From the NCBI RefSeq assembly GCF_900172325.1, contig NZ_FWFR01000001.1, positions 2,000,335-2,064,334 on the forward strand: 64,000 bases of DNA. The letters are read 5' to 3'. The notes beneath the pieces are model-generated. The model had not been told where the DNA came from and did no database searches. It saw nothing but the letters and a program-made list of their open reading frames with translations. Below, one piece after another: positions 1-9,357 of the stretch. This DNA is from Oceanibacterium hippocampi. Lineage in GTDB: Bacteria > Pseudomonadota > Alphaproteobacteria > Sneathiellales > Sneathiellaceae. The translations under genes and the position numbers were made by a program. The first letter of the stretch is position 1, and each line of letters begins with the position of its first letter.

Positions 1-852
1 GGGCCCTGCGCCGAGGCGCTAGCCCGGGCCGGGGTCGCCCGTGTCGTCCATGCCCTCCGCGACCCGGACCCCCGGGTCGACGGCGGCGGGGCGGCGCTGC
101 TGCGGGCCGCCGGAATCGCGGTCGAGGAGGGCGTGGGAGAGGCCGCCGCGCGGCGCCTCAATGCCGGGTTCCTGAGCCGCCTCGGCCGGGGCCGCCCGCT
201 CATCACGCTCAAGCTTGCGACCAGCCTCGACGGACGGATCGCCGCGGCCGGCGGCGAGAGCCGCTGGATCACCGGCCCGGCGGCACGGGCCCACGGCCAC
301 GCACTCCGCGCCAGCCACGACGCGATCCTGGTCGGCGCCGGAACGGCCCGGGCCGACGATCCGTCGCTCGACTGCCGGCTGCCCGGCATGGCGGCGCGTT
401 CGCCGCTCCGGATTGTCATCGCCGGCGCCGGCCCGCTCGACGGCGCGGCGAAACTTCGTGCCACGGCGGCCGAGCGTCCGACCTGGCTGATCGTTGCCGC
501 GGGGGCCGAGGGCCGTTTCGCCGACTGGGCCGGCGCGGGGGCGGACCTGCTGCCGGTCGCCGCCGGCGCCGACGGCCGGCCCGATGCCGGCGCGGCGCTC
601 GCCGCGCTCGGCCTGCGCGGCCTGACACGCCTGCTCGTCGAGGGTGGGGCCGGCCTTGCCGCGTCTCTGCTCCGGGCCGGGCTGGTCGATCGCCTGGCCT
701 GCTACCGGGCGCCGATGCTGATCGGCGGGGACGGGCTCGCGGCAAGCGAAGCGCTCGGAATCGGCCGTCCCGGCGAGGCGCCGCGCTGGCGCCGGACCGG
801 GCTTCGCGCGCTGGGCGACGATCTACTGGAAACTTTCGACGCAGCGGATTAA
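1..852 (+). CDS. ribD: RibD, bifunctional riboflavin deaminase/reductase (5' truncated by window)
   Basis: The frame is open from base 1, so the gene begins before the window; 283 residues are visible. RibD deaminates the pyrimidine product of GTP cyclohydrolase II and then reduces its ribosyl group, an early step of cytosolic riboflavin synthesis. The first visible residues (GPCAEAL, then a run like AGVARVV) match the end of the zinc deaminase domain, including one Cys ligand at residue 3. The His-Ala-Glu part of the active site lies outside the window. The reductase domain follows, from about residue 60 (RPLITLKLATSLDGRI, then SRWITG and ARADDPSL). It is the first gene of a tight rib operon, ending 10 bases before ribE. 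A GTG at 133 is only an internal codon. Confidence 0.95.
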   Translation, partial: GPCAEALARAGVARVVHALRDPDPRVDGGGAALLRAAGIAVEEGVGEAAARRLNAGFLSRLGRGRPLITLKLATSLDGRIAAAGGESRWITGPAARAHGHALRASHDAILVGAGTARADDPSLDCRLPGMAARSPLRIVIAGAGPLDGAAKLRATAAERPTWLIVAAGAEGRFADWAGAGADLLPVAAGADGRPDAGAALAALGLRGLTRLLVEGGAGLAASLLRAGLVDRLACYRAPMLIGGDGLAASEALGIGRPGEAPRWRRTGLRALGDDLLETFDAAD

Positions 853-862
853 GTAGGGCCCC

Positions 863-1456
863 ATGTTTACTGGCATCATTACCGATGTCGGGCGGGTGCG
901 GGGGATCGAACGGAACGGCGACAGCCGGGTCACGATCGGCACCGCGTTCGACACCGACAGCATCGAACTCGGCGCCTCCATCGCCTGTTCCGGCGTCTGC
1001 CTGACCGTGGTCGGCAAGGGCGAGGACTGGTTCGCCGTGGACGTCTCGTCGGAAACCCTGCGCTGCACCGCGCTCGGCGCCTGGTCGGAGGGCAGCCCGG
1101 TCAACCTGGAACGGGCGCTGAAGGTCGGCGACGAGCTGGGCGGCCATGTCGTCACCGGCCATGTGGACGGCCTGGCGACGCTGGTCTCGCGCGAGCCGGA
1201 AGGCGGGTCGATCCGCCTGACCTTCGAGGCGCCGGCCGAACTCGCCCGTTATATCGCGCGGAAGGGCTCGGTCTGCCTCGACGGCGTGTCGCTGACCGTC
1301 AACGACGTCGACGGCGCCCGCTTCGGCATCAACATCATTCCCCATACCCAGTCGCGGACCACCTTCGGCGAGATCGCCGTCGGCGATACGGCGAACCTGG
1401 AAATCGACATCCTGGCGCGCTATGTCGCCCGGCTCGGCGAGGCGAACGGCGCATGA
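863..1456 (+). CDS. ribE: Riboflavin synthase, alpha chain
   Basis: The product dismutates two molecules of 6,7-dimethyl-8-ribityllumazine to riboflavin plus the pyrimidine that RibH reuses. The 197-residue length is normal. The N-terminus MFTGIITDVG is the family signature, and the two lumazine-binding repeats are visible: IACSGVCLTV in the first half and VCLDGVSLTVN in the second. GHVVTGHVDG sits between them. The start is the ATG at 863, 10 bases after ribD. The stop overlaps the next start (ATGA), so translation is probably coupled to ribBA. Confidence 0.97.
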   Translation: MFTGIITDVGRVRGIERNGDSRVTIGTAFDTDSIELGASIACSGVCLTVVGKGEDWFAVDVSSETLRCTALGAWSEGSPVNLERALKVGDELGGHVVTGHVDGLATLVSREPEGGSIRLTFEAPAELARYIARKGSVCLDGVSLTVNDVDGARFGINIIPHTQSRTTFGEIAVGDTANLEIDILARYVARLGEANGA

Positions 1457-2571
1457 CGGCATACAGAGAGTTCCTGTCGCCTCCCGAGGAGATCATCGAG
1501 GATGCGCGGAACGGCCGGATGATCGTCCTCGTCGACGCGGAGGACCGCGAGAACGAGGGCGACCTCGTGATCCCGGCGCAGATGGCGACGCCGGAAGCGA
1601 TCAATTTCATGGCCAAGTACGGGCGCGGCCTGGTCTGCCTGGCGATGACGCGGGAACGGGTCGAGCAACTCGGCCTGCCGCTGATGGCGAAGGACAACAT
1701 GTCCCGCCACCAGACCGCCTTCACGATCTCGATCGAGGCCCGCGAGGGCGTGACCACCGGGATCTCGGCGGCCGACCGGGCGCGCACCATCGCCGTCGCG
1801 ATCGACGGCTCGCAGGGCGCCGAGGCGATCGCCACCCCCGGACATGTCTTTCCGCTGATGGCCCGTGACGGCGGCGTGCTGCGGCGGGCCGGCCATACCG
1901 AGGCGGCGGTCGACATCGCCCGCCTCGCCGGGCTGATCCCGGCCGGCGTGATCTGCGAGATCATGAACGACGACGGCACCATGGCGCGGCTGCCGGACCT
2001 GGTGCAGTTCGCCCAGTTCCACAATCTGAAGGTCGGTACCATCGCCGACCTGATCGCCTACCGGCGGCGCCACGACAGCCTGATCAAGCGCGAGCTGGAA
2101 AGCGACTTCCACAGCCACTACGGTGGCGACTGGAAGATGATCGTCTATACCAACATGCCGGAATATGCCGAGCATGTGGCGCTGGTGAAGGGCGACATCT
2201 CGGGCCCGGAACCGGTAATGGTCCGCATGCACGCGCTGAACGTCCTGACCGACGTGCTCGGCGACCGCGGCGCGGCGGAGGGCCAGCTCGCCAGGGCGAT
2301 GGCGACGATCGGCCGGGCCGGGCGCGGGGTCGTCGTGCTGATCCGCGAGCCACGCGCGACCGCGCTTTCGGACCGGGTGCGGATGAAGATCGGCGAACCG
2401 CCGAAGGTCCCGGCCGAGCTTCGCGACTATGGCATCGGGGCGCAGATACTGATCGACCTCGGGGTCAGCCGGATGGTGCTGCTCTCGAACACGGCGCGAA
2501 CCATCGTCGGTCTCGACGGCTACGGCCTCTCGATCGTCGCGCAGCGCCCCATCGAAGAAAACGGGAAGTGA
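1453..2571 (+). CDS. ribBA: RibBA-type protein: DHBP synthase with degenerate GTP cyclohydrolase II domain (RibBX-like)
   Basis: Residues 1-205 are 3,4-dihydroxy-2-butanone-4-phosphate synthase, which makes the four-carbon unit for lumazine from ribulose 5-phosphate. DRENEGD (31-37) and RAGHTEA (about 145-151) are intact. Residues from about 210 to 372 align in length with GTP cyclohydrolase II, but the zinc site is gone. Where the family has a Cys after the His-Ser-Glu start and a Cys-x-Cys pair, this protein reads RMHALNVLTDVLGDRGAAEG with no cysteine. The EGRGIGL nucleotide-binding loop is replaced by REPRATALS. The second domain is therefore probably not catalytic, as known for RibBX proteins, and a separate RibA would be needed elsewhere. 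It overlaps ribE by four bases and ends 4 bases before ribH. Confidence 0.93.
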   Translation: MTAYREFLSPPEEIIEDARNGRMIVLVDAEDRENEGDLVIPAQMATPEAINFMAKYGRGLVCLAMTRERVEQLGLPLMAKDNMSRHQTAFTISIEAREGVTTGISAADRARTIAVAIDGSQGAEAIATPGHVFPLMARDGGVLRRAGHTEAAVDIARLAGLIPAGVICEIMNDDGTMARLPDLVQFAQFHNLKVGTIADLIAYRRRHDSLIKRELESDFHSHYGGDWKMIVYTNMPEYAEHVALVKGDISGPEPVMVRMHALNVLTDVLGDRGAAEGQLARAMATIGRAGRGVVVLIREPRATALSDRVRMKIGEPPKVPAELRDYGIGAQILIDLGVSRMVLLSNTARTIVGLDGYGLSIVAQRPIEENGK

Positions 2572-2575
2572 AGTC

Positions 2576-3040
2576 ATGGCCGATGCGCCGCATATCCTCA
2601 TCGTCGAGGCTCGCTACTACGACGATATCTCGGACGCCCTGCTTGCCGGCGCGCAGCAGGCGCTGGCCGAGGCGGGTGCCACCACCGAGGTGATCACGGT
2701 GCCCGGCGCGCTGGAGATCCCTGCCGTCGTCCGCTTCGCGATCCGCGCCATGGACCTGGTCGGCGGGCGCCGTCGCTACGACGGTTACGTCGCGCTCGGC
2801 TGCGTGATCCGGGGCGAGACCTCTCATTACGACATCGTCGCCGGTGAAAGCGCGCGCGGCCTGCAGGAGCTTGCCCTGAATTTCTCGATCGCCATCGGCA
2901 ACGGCATCATCACCGTGGAGAACAGCGACCAGGCCTGGGCCCGCGCCGCCGTCGACCGCGGCAACAAGGGCGGCTTCGCGGCCAACGCGACGCTCGCGAT
3001 GCTGGACGTGAAACGCCGTCTCGGCCTGTTCCCGCGATGA
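2576..3040 (+). CDS. ribH: 6,7-dimethyl-8-ribityllumazine synthase
   Basis: It condenses dihydroxybutanone phosphate with the ribitylamino-pyrimidine to make the lumazine used by riboflavin synthase. The product is 154 residues, the usual size. Family marks are VEARYYDDISDALL near the N-terminus, VPGALEIP in the middle, the conserved GCVIRGET.H.D motif and ENSDQAWARA near the C-terminus. The start is ATG at 2576, four bases after ribBA, preceded by a GGGAAGTGAAG purine stretch. The stop overlaps the nusB start as ATGA, which fits the standard alphaproteobacterial rib-nusB operon. Confidence 0.97.
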   Translation: MADAPHILIVEARYYDDISDALLAGAQQALAEAGATTEVITVPGALEIPAVVRFAIRAMDLVGGRRRYDGYVALGCVIRGETSHYDIVAGESARGLQELALNFSIAIGNGIITVENSDQAWARAAVDRGNKGGFAANATLAMLDVKRRLGLFPR

Positions 3041-3534
3041 GCGACGACAGCGCAGCCCTGACCCGAGACCGCCGCCGGATCGCCCGCCTGAATGCCGTCC
3101 AGGCGCTCTACCAGATCGAGATCGCCGAGCTCGATGCCGAGGCGGTGATCGCGGAGTTCATCGCCCATCGGCTCGGCTACCAGGGCGAGGACCGCGATGT
3201 CGAGGACGGCCCGAACGACGGCGAGCCGGACTGGTTCCGGGACGTGGTGAACAGCGTGACCGAGCGCCTGGCCGAACTCGACGGGCTGATCGACGGCGCG
3301 CTCGACAAGGGTCGCAACGTCGGCCGCCTGGAGCCGATCATGCGGGCGCTGCTGCGAGCCGCGATCTACGAGCTGGTGGCCCGCATCGACGTGCCGGCGC
3401 GGGTGGTCGTGAACGAGTATGTCGACGTTGCGCACGCCTTTTTCAGCGGCAACGAACCGGCCTTCGCGAACGGCGTCATCGATCGTATCGCGCATCAGGT
3501 ACGGGTTCAGGAATTCGGTAAGAAACATCACTGA
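3037..3534 (+). CDS. nusB: Transcription antitermination factor NusB
   Basis: NusB binds boxA RNA with NusE (S10) and promotes antitermination at rRNA operons. The product is 165 residues. The family pattern is clear: RIARLNAVQALYQIEIA at the N-terminus and LRAAIYELV..IDVPARVVVNEYVDVA in the C-terminal half, followed by FANGVIDRIA. An acidic insert around residues 50-65 (GYQGEDRDVEDGPNDGEP) is longer than in enterobacterial NusB but common in alphaproteobacteria. The start overlaps ribH by four bases. The 3' end overlaps the reading frame of thiL. Confidence 0.95.
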   Translation: MSDDSAALTRDRRRIARLNAVQALYQIEIAELDAEAVIAEFIAHRLGYQGEDRDVEDGPNDGEPDWFRDVVNSVTERLAELDGLIDGALDKGRNVGRLEPIMRALLRAAIYELVARIDVPARVVVNEYVDVAHAFFSGNEPAFANGVIDRIAHQVRVQEFGKKHH

Positions 3535-4519
3535 AGAGACTGGAAAGATAACCGAATTCGGACTTATAGAGCGCTATTTCGCGCCCCTGTCCGAGGCCGC
3601 GCCCGGGGCCATGATGCTGCGCGACGACGCCGCGCTCATCCCCGGCCGGGCCGGTGTCGACACGGTCTGCACGGCCGACATGCTGGTCGCCGGCGTGCAT
3701 TTCCTGGCCGACGACCCGCCCGCCGACATCGCCCGCAAGATGCTTCGCGTCAACCTGTCCGACCTTGCCGCGATGGGCGCCGAGCCGCATGGATACCTGC
3801 TCTCCATCGCCTTTCCGGCGGCCCCGGAGGCGGCCTGGATGGAGGCCTTCAGCGCCGCCCTTGCCGAGGACCAGGCGCGCTTCCGCGTGACCCTGCTGGG
3901 CGGCGACACCGTCTCGACTTCCGGCCCCCTGACGCTCAACGTCACGGCGCTCGGCCATGTCCCGCACGGCCAGGCCCTCACCCGTGGCGGCGCCCGCCCG
4001 GGTGACCGGGTCGCGGTTTCCGGAACCGTCGGCGATGCCGGGCTGGCCCTGCTGCATCTGCTCGGGCGGGTCGAACCCTTCGCCGCGGAGGTGGCGGAGC
4101 CGCTTATGGCCCGCCTGCGCCGGCCGGAGCCGCGGCTGGCCCTCGGGCGGCGGCTCCGTGGCGTGGCGAGCGCCTGCCTTGACCTGTCGGACGGCCTGTT
4201 CGCCGATCTCGGCCATATCGCCGAGGTATCGGGCGTCGCGATCGTTCTCGACGCCTCTTCCGTGCCGTTTTCGCCGGCGGCCCGGCGCGTGCTGGCCGAC
4301 CGCCCCGAGCTGCTCGGCGCGGCGATCTCGGGCGGCGACGACTACGAGCTGGCCTTTACCATACCGGCCGGGACCGAGGCGGCGCTGGCCGGGATCGCCG
4401 CGGAATGCGGGGTCGAACTGACCGCGATCGGCGTGGTCGAAAGCGGGCAGGGGGTCCGGGTCCGCGGCGCGGACGGCCAGGATATGGCTTTGGGATCAGG
4501 CGGTTGGCGCCATTTCTGA
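3419..4519 (+). CDS. thiL: Thiamine-monophosphate kinase ThiL (start uncertain)
   Basis: ThiL phosphorylates thiamine monophosphate to the active diphosphate. Family motifs are LRDDAALIPG at the nucleotide/metal site, VCTADMLVAGVHFLAD, RVNLSDLAAMGAEPHGYLLS, LLGGDTVST, CLDLSDGLFADLGHIAE and ISGGDDYELAFT. The family normally begins just before EFGLIERYFAPL, at about 3548. Between 3428 and that point the frame holds no ATG, GTG or TTG. The only canonical choices are ATG 3419 or TTG 3428, both deep inside nusB and adding about 40 foreign-looking residues, or ATG 3611, which cuts a conserved helix. An ATA at 3548 behind a purine-rich stretch gives the usual 323 residues. Identity is certain and the start is not. 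Confidence 0.93.
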   Translation: MSTLRTPFSAATNRPSRTASSIVSRIRYGFRNSVRNITEETGKITEFGLIERYFAPLSEAAPGAMMLRDDAALIPGRAGVDTVCTADMLVAGVHFLADDPPADIARKMLRVNLSDLAAMGAEPHGYLLSIAFPAAPEAAWMEAFSAALAEDQARFRVTLLGGDTVSTSGPLTLNVTALGHVPHGQALTRGGARPGDRVAVSGTVGDAGLALLHLLGRVEPFAAEVAEPLMARLRRPEPRLALGRRLRGVASACLDLSDGLFADLGHIAEVSGVAIVLDASSVPFSPAARRVLADRPELLGAAISGGDDYELAFTIPAGTEAALAGIAAECGVELTAIGVVESGQGVRVRGADGQDMALGSGGWRHF

Positions 4520-4622
4520 TGGATTCGCATGTGAGGCATGCGTTTCTGTGAATTGTTTGTGACGCGTCAATCCCGTAGCGTTAAGTTCTTCATTTGGTTC
4601 GTCCGCTTTCACGGAGATCTGC

Positions 4623-5183
4623 ATGCTTGCAATGCAGTATTCATTGCGTCTCCCGCGCGACCACGACATCGATTGGGTAAATCAGCGAGTCGAAAGACGC
4701 ACCCGCCTTTTTCAAGGCTTCGAGGGTCTGTTACACAAGTCCTACCTGTATTCTCCAGAAGAAAGCGTTTACGCGCCGCTCTATATTTGGAGCAATACCG
4801 AAGCGGCCCGGCGGTTTTTGTTCAACGGCCTTTTCGACAGCGCGGTCGAAAGCTTCGGCCGCCCCCGTGTCCGTACCTGGAGTGTCCTCAATTTCGGCTA
4901 CGGCAACCGCGACAACACGGTCGGTTATGCCTTTTGCGCCTTCGACAAGGTGACGAGCGACGATCAGCTCGCCGAGGTCGAGGGCCGCGAGCTGGCCCGC
5001 CACAGCGACCGCCTGCAGCGCCCCGGTCTCTACGCCCACTGGGTCGGCATCGATACCGACCGCTGGGAAGTGGCCCGCTTCAGCCTCTGGCGCGACAAGG
5101 AATCGGCGGTTCCGCCGGACGCCGATTGCGTCTACGGATACAAGGTCCTGCACGTGGACGAACCGCATTCGCTGAGCGCCTGA
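4623..5183 (+). CDS. DUF4865-family protein
   Basis: A 186-residue cytosolic protein of unknown role. The N-terminus MLAMQYSLRLPRDHDID and the pattern of a GFEGLLHKSYL segment followed by YAPLYIWSNTEAARRFLFNGLF match what I recall of the DUF4865 family, a small uncharacterised family sometimes called putative monooxygenase-like. No signal peptide or membrane segment is visible. The start could also be the second Met at 4632. It stands alone, 103 bases after thiL and with its own short leader, so it is probably a single-gene unit. Function cannot be inferred from its neighbours. Confidence 0.75.
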   Translation: MLAMQYSLRLPRDHDIDWVNQRVERRTRLFQGFEGLLHKSYLYSPEESVYAPLYIWSNTEAARRFLFNGLFDSAVESFGRPRVRTWSVLNFGYGNRDNTVGYAFCAFDKVTSDDQLAEVEGRELARHSDRLQRPGLYAHWVGIDTDRWEVARFSLWRDKESAVPPDADCVYGYKVLHVDEPHSLSA

Positions 5184-5243
5184 ACGGCATGCCGGATGCG
5201 TGCCTTAATCACCCCTTAACCATCGCCGCTGCATCGTTCGACC

Positions 5244-5747
5244 GTGTTTCGAACGACGAGGAACGTGGTGCCGGCCAACAGGATCATCATAGCCGCGGTT
5301 GCCGCCATCGTGATGTCGGCGGATGGCCGGGCGATGGAACCCGTCCCGTCAGGGCATGCGCCGATGCCGCCGGACCCGATCCTGCTCGCCTCCTCGCCGG
5401 CGGCGAAGCCGGCCGAGCCGCCGGGCGTCGACGAACCGGCCTTCGTCCGCCTGCAGCCGTTCAGCGTCGCGATCTGGAAGCACAAGCGGGTCACCCACCA
5501 GGTCTTCCTGACGCTGACGATCGATGTCGCCGACGAGGACGCGGTCGAACATGTCCGGGCGATGCGTCCCCGCCTCCGCGATGCCTTCATCCGCGAACTG
5601 AACATGGGCTCGATCATGCGGGCCGAGGGCGACGGGCTGGACTACGACGGGCTCGGCAATCGGCTGACCGCGGTCGCCAAGCGGCTCCTGGGCGACGCGG
5701 TCGTCAACCGGGTCCTGATCGCGGACGCGCTCTCGACCGCAAGCTGA
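5244..5747 (+). CDS. Secreted or membrane-anchored protein with FliL-like domain
   Basis: Unknown function. The product has up to 167 residues and starts with GTG at 5244; GTG codons at 5265 and 5268 are alternatives. A hydrophobic stretch (RIIIAAVAAIVMSADGRA) looks like a signal peptide or anchor. After a Pro/Ala-rich linker comes FVRLQPFSVAIWKHKRVTHQVFL, LTIDVAD, RPRLRDAFIRELN, RLTAVAKRLLGD and VVNRVLI. This order resembles the periplasmic domain of FliL and small FliL-like proteins that many alphaproteobacteria carry away from flagellar genes. No flagellar gene is nearby, so a motor role is not supported here. It may be cotranscribed with the MFS gene that starts 43 bases later. Confidence 0.6.
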   Translation: MFRTTRNVVPANRIIIAAVAAIVMSADGRAMEPVPSGHAPMPPDPILLASSPAAKPAEPPGVDEPAFVRLQPFSVAIWKHKRVTHQVFLTLTIDVADEDAVEHVRAMRPRLRDAFIRELNMGSIMRAEGDGLDYDGLGNRLTAVAKRLLGDAVVNRVLIADALSTAS

Positions 5748-5790
5748 GCGGCAGCGCCGCGGCGAGCCGCCTGTTCAGGGCGGTCACGGC

Positions 5791-6984
5791 GTGAGCCGCT
5801 ACGCCGGCTTCGCGCGCAACATCGCGTTGCTCGCCTCGGGCCAGGGGCTCGGGAACAGCATGATGTCGATCCTGATCGCGGTCAGCGGCCTGGTCGGCTA
5901 CGCGCTTGCCGACGACAAGGGGCTTGCGACCCTGCCGGTCAGCCTGACCGTCGCCGGGACCGCGCTTGCGACCGTTCCCGCCTCCTTCCTGATGGCCCGC
6001 ATCGGCCGCCGCTTCGGCTTCATGTTCGGCGCCACGCTCGGCATGTGCGGTGCCCTGGTCGCGGCCTGGGGCATCCATACGGGATCGTTCTGGGTTTATT
6101 GCGCGGGCTGCCTCTGCCTTGGCACCAACGCCGCCTTCAACCAGTATTTCCGCTTTGCCGCGGCCGAGTGCGCCGAGCCCGACCGGCGTCCGCGGGCGAT
6201 CTCGCTGGTCATGGCGGGCGGTATCGTCGCCGGTTTCGCCGGGCCGGAAATCGCCAAGCATACCCGCGACCTGATGGTGCCTTTCGTCTTCCAGGGCACG
6301 CTGATCGCGGTCTTCGGCCTGTGCGCCGTGAATTTCCTGCTCGCCGCCTTCCTGAAGCTCCCGGAGCGGACGGCGGAGGAGGCGGGCGGGCCGCAACGGC
6401 CGCTGGCCACGATCATGCGCCAGCCGGTCTTCCTGGCCGCCGTCGCGTCCGGGATGATGGGCTATGGCGCGATGAGCCTGCTGATGACGGCGACGCCGCT
6501 CGCCATGGTCGCCTGCGGCCATGTCTTCGACGACGCGGCGACGGTGATCCAGTGGCATGTGGTGGCGATGTTCGGGCCGAGCTTCTTCACCGGCAGCCTG
6601 ATCGTCCGTTTCGGGGTTTTGCGGATCATCGGGACCGGGATCGCGCTCGGCCTGGTCTGCGTCGCGGTTGCCCTCTCGGGTCTCTCGGTCGCGCATTTCT
6701 GGTTCACCCTGGTGCTGCTCGGGCTCGCCTGGAACTTCATGTTCATCGGCGGTACCGCGCTGCTCACCGAGAGCTACACTCCGGCCGAGCGGGCCAAGGT
6801 GCAGGCGACCAACGAATTCATCGTGTTCGGCACGGTCGCGACCGCCTCGCTCTCGTCGGGGCAGCTGCTCGACCAGTTCGGCTGGACGGCGGTCGGCACG
6901 GCGGCCTTGCCGCTCTATGCGATCGCGGCCATGGCGGTTCTCTGGCTGAGCCTCTCCGGTCGCCATCGGCCGCAGCGCGCGTGA
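5791..6984 (+). CDS. MFS transporter
   Basis: A 397-residue major facilitator superfamily permease with about 12 hydrophobic segments. The cytoplasmic loop between helices 2 and 3 carries the MFS signature (LMARIGRRFGFMFGA). A shorter second-half equivalent is GSLIVRFGVLRIIGTGIALG. The Asn-Phe-Asn-type middle (LGTNAAFNQYFRFAAAE) and the ITRP-like RPRAISLVMAGGIVAGF stretch recall the YCR023c-like/fucose-permease-like branch. The substrate is unknown. The start is GTG at 5791. A weak GC-rich inverted repeat follows the gene around 6989-7012. Confidence 0.85.
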   Translation: MSRYAGFARNIALLASGQGLGNSMMSILIAVSGLVGYALADDKGLATLPVSLTVAGTALATVPASFLMARIGRRFGFMFGATLGMCGALVAAWGIHTGSFWVYCAGCLCLGTNAAFNQYFRFAAAECAEPDRRPRAISLVMAGGIVAGFAGPEIAKHTRDLMVPFVFQGTLIAVFGLCAVNFLLAAFLKLPERTAEEAGGPQRPLATIMRQPVFLAAVASGMMGYGAMSLLMTATPLAMVACGHVFDDAATVIQWHVVAMFGPSFFTGSLIVRFGVLRIIGTGIALGLVCVAVALSGLSVAHFWFTLVLLGLAWNFMFIGGTALLTESYTPAERAKVQATNEFIVFGTVATASLSSGQLLDQFGWTAVGTAALPLYAIAAMAVLWLSLSGRHRPQRA

Positions 6985-7178
6985 GCCGGAAGCCCGGTGT
7001 TTCCGGGGCTTTGGCCTTGCGCGGGCTGGGCAACTCTGGCATAAACCGGCCGGCTTCCGGTCGCATCGCCAGAGTGGGGAAGGTGCGTGTTCCGCCGGTC
7101 GTCGTTGCTGTTGTCGCGAATAATCGACGCCGGGGGCATTTCACCGGCTATCCATAAATATCAGAGGGGTCGAAAACA

Positions 7179-9281
7179 ATGTCCGAAGCGTTGTGGTTCC
7201 CAATTGTGTGTGGCGTGCTGGCGCTACTCTACGGAGCATATGCCAGCCGTGCCGTGCTGTCCGCCTCGGCCGGCACGAAACGCATGCAAGAAATCGCAGC
7301 CGCGATCCAGGAAGGTGCCTCGGCGTATCTCAATCGCCAGTATCTGACGATCGGTCTCGTCGGCATCGTGATCTTCCTGGTGATCAGCTTCGGCCTGTTC
7401 GACATCATGGTCGGCCTCGGCTTCGCGATCGGCGCGATCCTGTCGGGCGCCGCCGGCTATATCGGCATGAACGTCTCGGTGCGGGCCAACGTACGCACGG
7501 CCGCGGCGGCCCAGAAGGGCCTGAAAGAGGGTCTCGACATCGCCTTCAAGGCGGGCGCCATCACCGGTCTCCTGGTGGTCGGCCTGGCGCTGCTCGCGGT
7601 CGCCGGCTACTACGCCGTCCTGGTTTCGATCGGCGCTGAAGGCCGCGCCATGGTCGACCCGCTGGTTGCCCTCGGCTTCGGCGCCTCGCTGATCTCGATC
7701 TTCGCCCGTCTCGGCGGCGGCATCTTCACCAAGGGCGCCGACGTCGGCGCCGACCTCGTCGGCAAGGTCGAAGCCGGCATCCCTGAGGACGACCCCCGCA
7801 ACCCGGCCGTGATCGCCGACAACGTCGGCGACAACGTCGGCGACTGTGCCGGCATGGCCGCCGACCTGTTCGAGACCTATGCCGTGACCACGGTCGCGAC
7901 GATGGTGCTTGCCTCGATCTACTTCGTCGGCAACGGCGCCCTGCTGATCTATCCGCTGCTGATCGGCGGCGCCTGCATCATCACCTCGATCATCGGCACC
8001 TTCTTCGTGCGCCTCGGCGCCAGCCAGAATATCATGGGCGCCCTCTACAAGGGCTTCATCGTGACCGCCGTGCTTTCGGCGCTGGCGCTTCTGCCGATCA
8101 CCGCCTGGGCCGTCGGCCTCGACAGCGAATTCACGATCGGCGTCAAGTCCTTCACCGGCTGGAGCCTGTTCTGGTGCGGCGTCACCGGCCTGGTCGTCAC
8201 TGGCCTGCTGGTCTGGGTGACCGAGTATTACACCTCGACCGAATACCGCCCGGTCCGCTCGATCGCGCGTGCGTCCGAAACCGGCCATGGCACCAACGTG
8301 ATCCAGGGCCTGGCGATCTCGATGGAGGCGACCGCGATCCCGGCGATCATCATCGTTGCCGGCATCATCGTGTCCTACAATCTTGCCGCGCTCTTCGGCA
8401 TCGCCATCGCGGTCACGACCATGCTGGCGCTGGCCGGCATGGTGGTCGCGCTCGACGCCTACGGCCCGGTCACCGACAATGCCGGCGGCATTGCCGAGAT
8501 GGCGGACATGGACGAGGGCGTCCGCAAGATCACCGACGCGCTCGACGCGGTCGGCAACACCACGAAGGCGGTCACCAAGGGCTATGCGATCGGCTCGGCC
8601 GGTCTCGGCGCGCTGGTGCTGTTCGCCGCCTATACCGAGGACCTCGCCTACTTCTCCAAGAATGTCGCCGAATTTCCCTATTTCGAGGGGGTGATGGTGA
8701 ACTTCTCGCTGGCCAATCCGTATGTCGTCGTCGGCCTGCTGCTCGGCGGCATGCTGCCCTATCTCTTCGGCGCCATGGGCATGACCGCCGTGGGCCGCGC
8801 GGCCGGTTCGGTCGTGGTCGAGGTGCGGCGTCAGTTCCGCGAGATCCCGGGCATCATGGAAGGCACCGCGAAGCCGGATTACAGCCGCGCCGTGGACATG
8901 CTGACCAAGGCGGCGATCAAGGAAATGGTGATCCCCTCGCTGCTGCCGGTGCTGGCCCCGATCGTCGTCTACTACGTGATCCTCGGGATCGCCGACAAGT
9001 CGGCCGCCTTCTCCTGCGTCGGCGCGATGCTGCTCGGCGTGATCGTCACCGGCCTGTTCGTCGCGATCTCGATGACGGCGGGCGGCGGCGCCTGGGATAA
9101 CGCCAAGAAGTACATCGAGGACGGCCATCACGGCGGCAAGGGCACCGATGCCCACGCCGCTGCGGTGACCGGCGACACGGTCGGCGATCCCTACAAGGAC
9201 ACCGCCGGACCGGCCGTCAACCCGATGATCAAGATCACCAACATCGTCGCCCTGCTGCTGCTCGGCATGCTGGCGCACTGA
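7179..9281 (+). CDS. hppA: Membrane-bound proton-translocating pyrophosphatase
   Basis: This integral membrane enzyme couples hydrolysis of pyrophosphate to proton export. It has 700 residues and about 16 membrane segments. The catalytic core [19 protein letters not shown] (from about residue 188) and the [18 protein letters not shown] stretch are intact. The C-terminal counterpart [14 protein letters not shown] is also present. Residues 459-464 read GNTTKA. In this family a Lys here marks potassium-independent enzymes, whereas potassium-dependent ones have Ala, so this is predicted to be the K+-independent H+ type. A GAGGGG ribosome-binding site precedes ATG 7179. It stands alone with a strong terminator downstream. 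Confidence 0.97.
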   Translation: MSEALWFPIVCGVLALLYGAYASRAVLSASAGTKRMQEIAAAIQEGASAYLNRQYLTIGLVGIVIFLVISFGLFDIMVGLGFAIGAILSGAAGYIGMNVSVRANVRTAAAAQKGLKEGLDIAFKAGAITGLLVVGLALLAVAGYYAVLVSIGAEGRAMVDPLVALGFGASLISIFARLGGGIFTKGADVGADLVGKVEAGIPEDDPRNPAVIADNVGDNVGDCAGMAADLFETYAVTTVATMVLASIYFVGNGALLIYPLLIGGACIITSIIGTFFVRLGASQNIMGALYKGFIVTAVLSALALLPITAWAVGLDSEFTIGVKSFTGWSLFWCGVTGLVVTGLLVWVTEYYTSTEYRPVRSIARASETGHGTNVIQGLAISMEATAIPAIIIVAGIIVSYNLAALFGIAIAVTTMLALAGMVVALDAYGPVTDNAGGIAEMADMDEGVRKITDALDAVGNTTKAVTKGYAIGSAGLGALVLFAAYTEDLAYFSKNVAEFPYFEGVMVNFSLANPYVVVGLLLGGMLPYLFGAMGMTAVGRAAGSVVVEVRRQFREIPGIMEGTAKPDYSRAVDMLTKAAIKEMVIPSLLPVLAPIVVYYVILGIADKSAAFSCVGAMLLGVIVTGLFVAISMTAGGGAWDNAKKYIEDGHHGGKGTDAHAAAVTGDTVGDPYKDTAGPAVNPMIKITNIVALLLLGMLAH

Positions 9282-9357
9282 GCCGTGACCGGCCGGTCCG
9301 GGCCGTCAGGTCCGGGCTGGCCCGCCCGGGTTCATCCGGGAACGGAAGCGAAAATGG

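Noticed and set aside
4538-5794. 418-codon plus-strand frame across 4.5-5.8 kb
   Set aside because: It runs out of frame over the DUF4865 gene and the FliL-like gene, which have better starts and protein-like sequence; its product is Arg/Pro-rich as in shadow frames.
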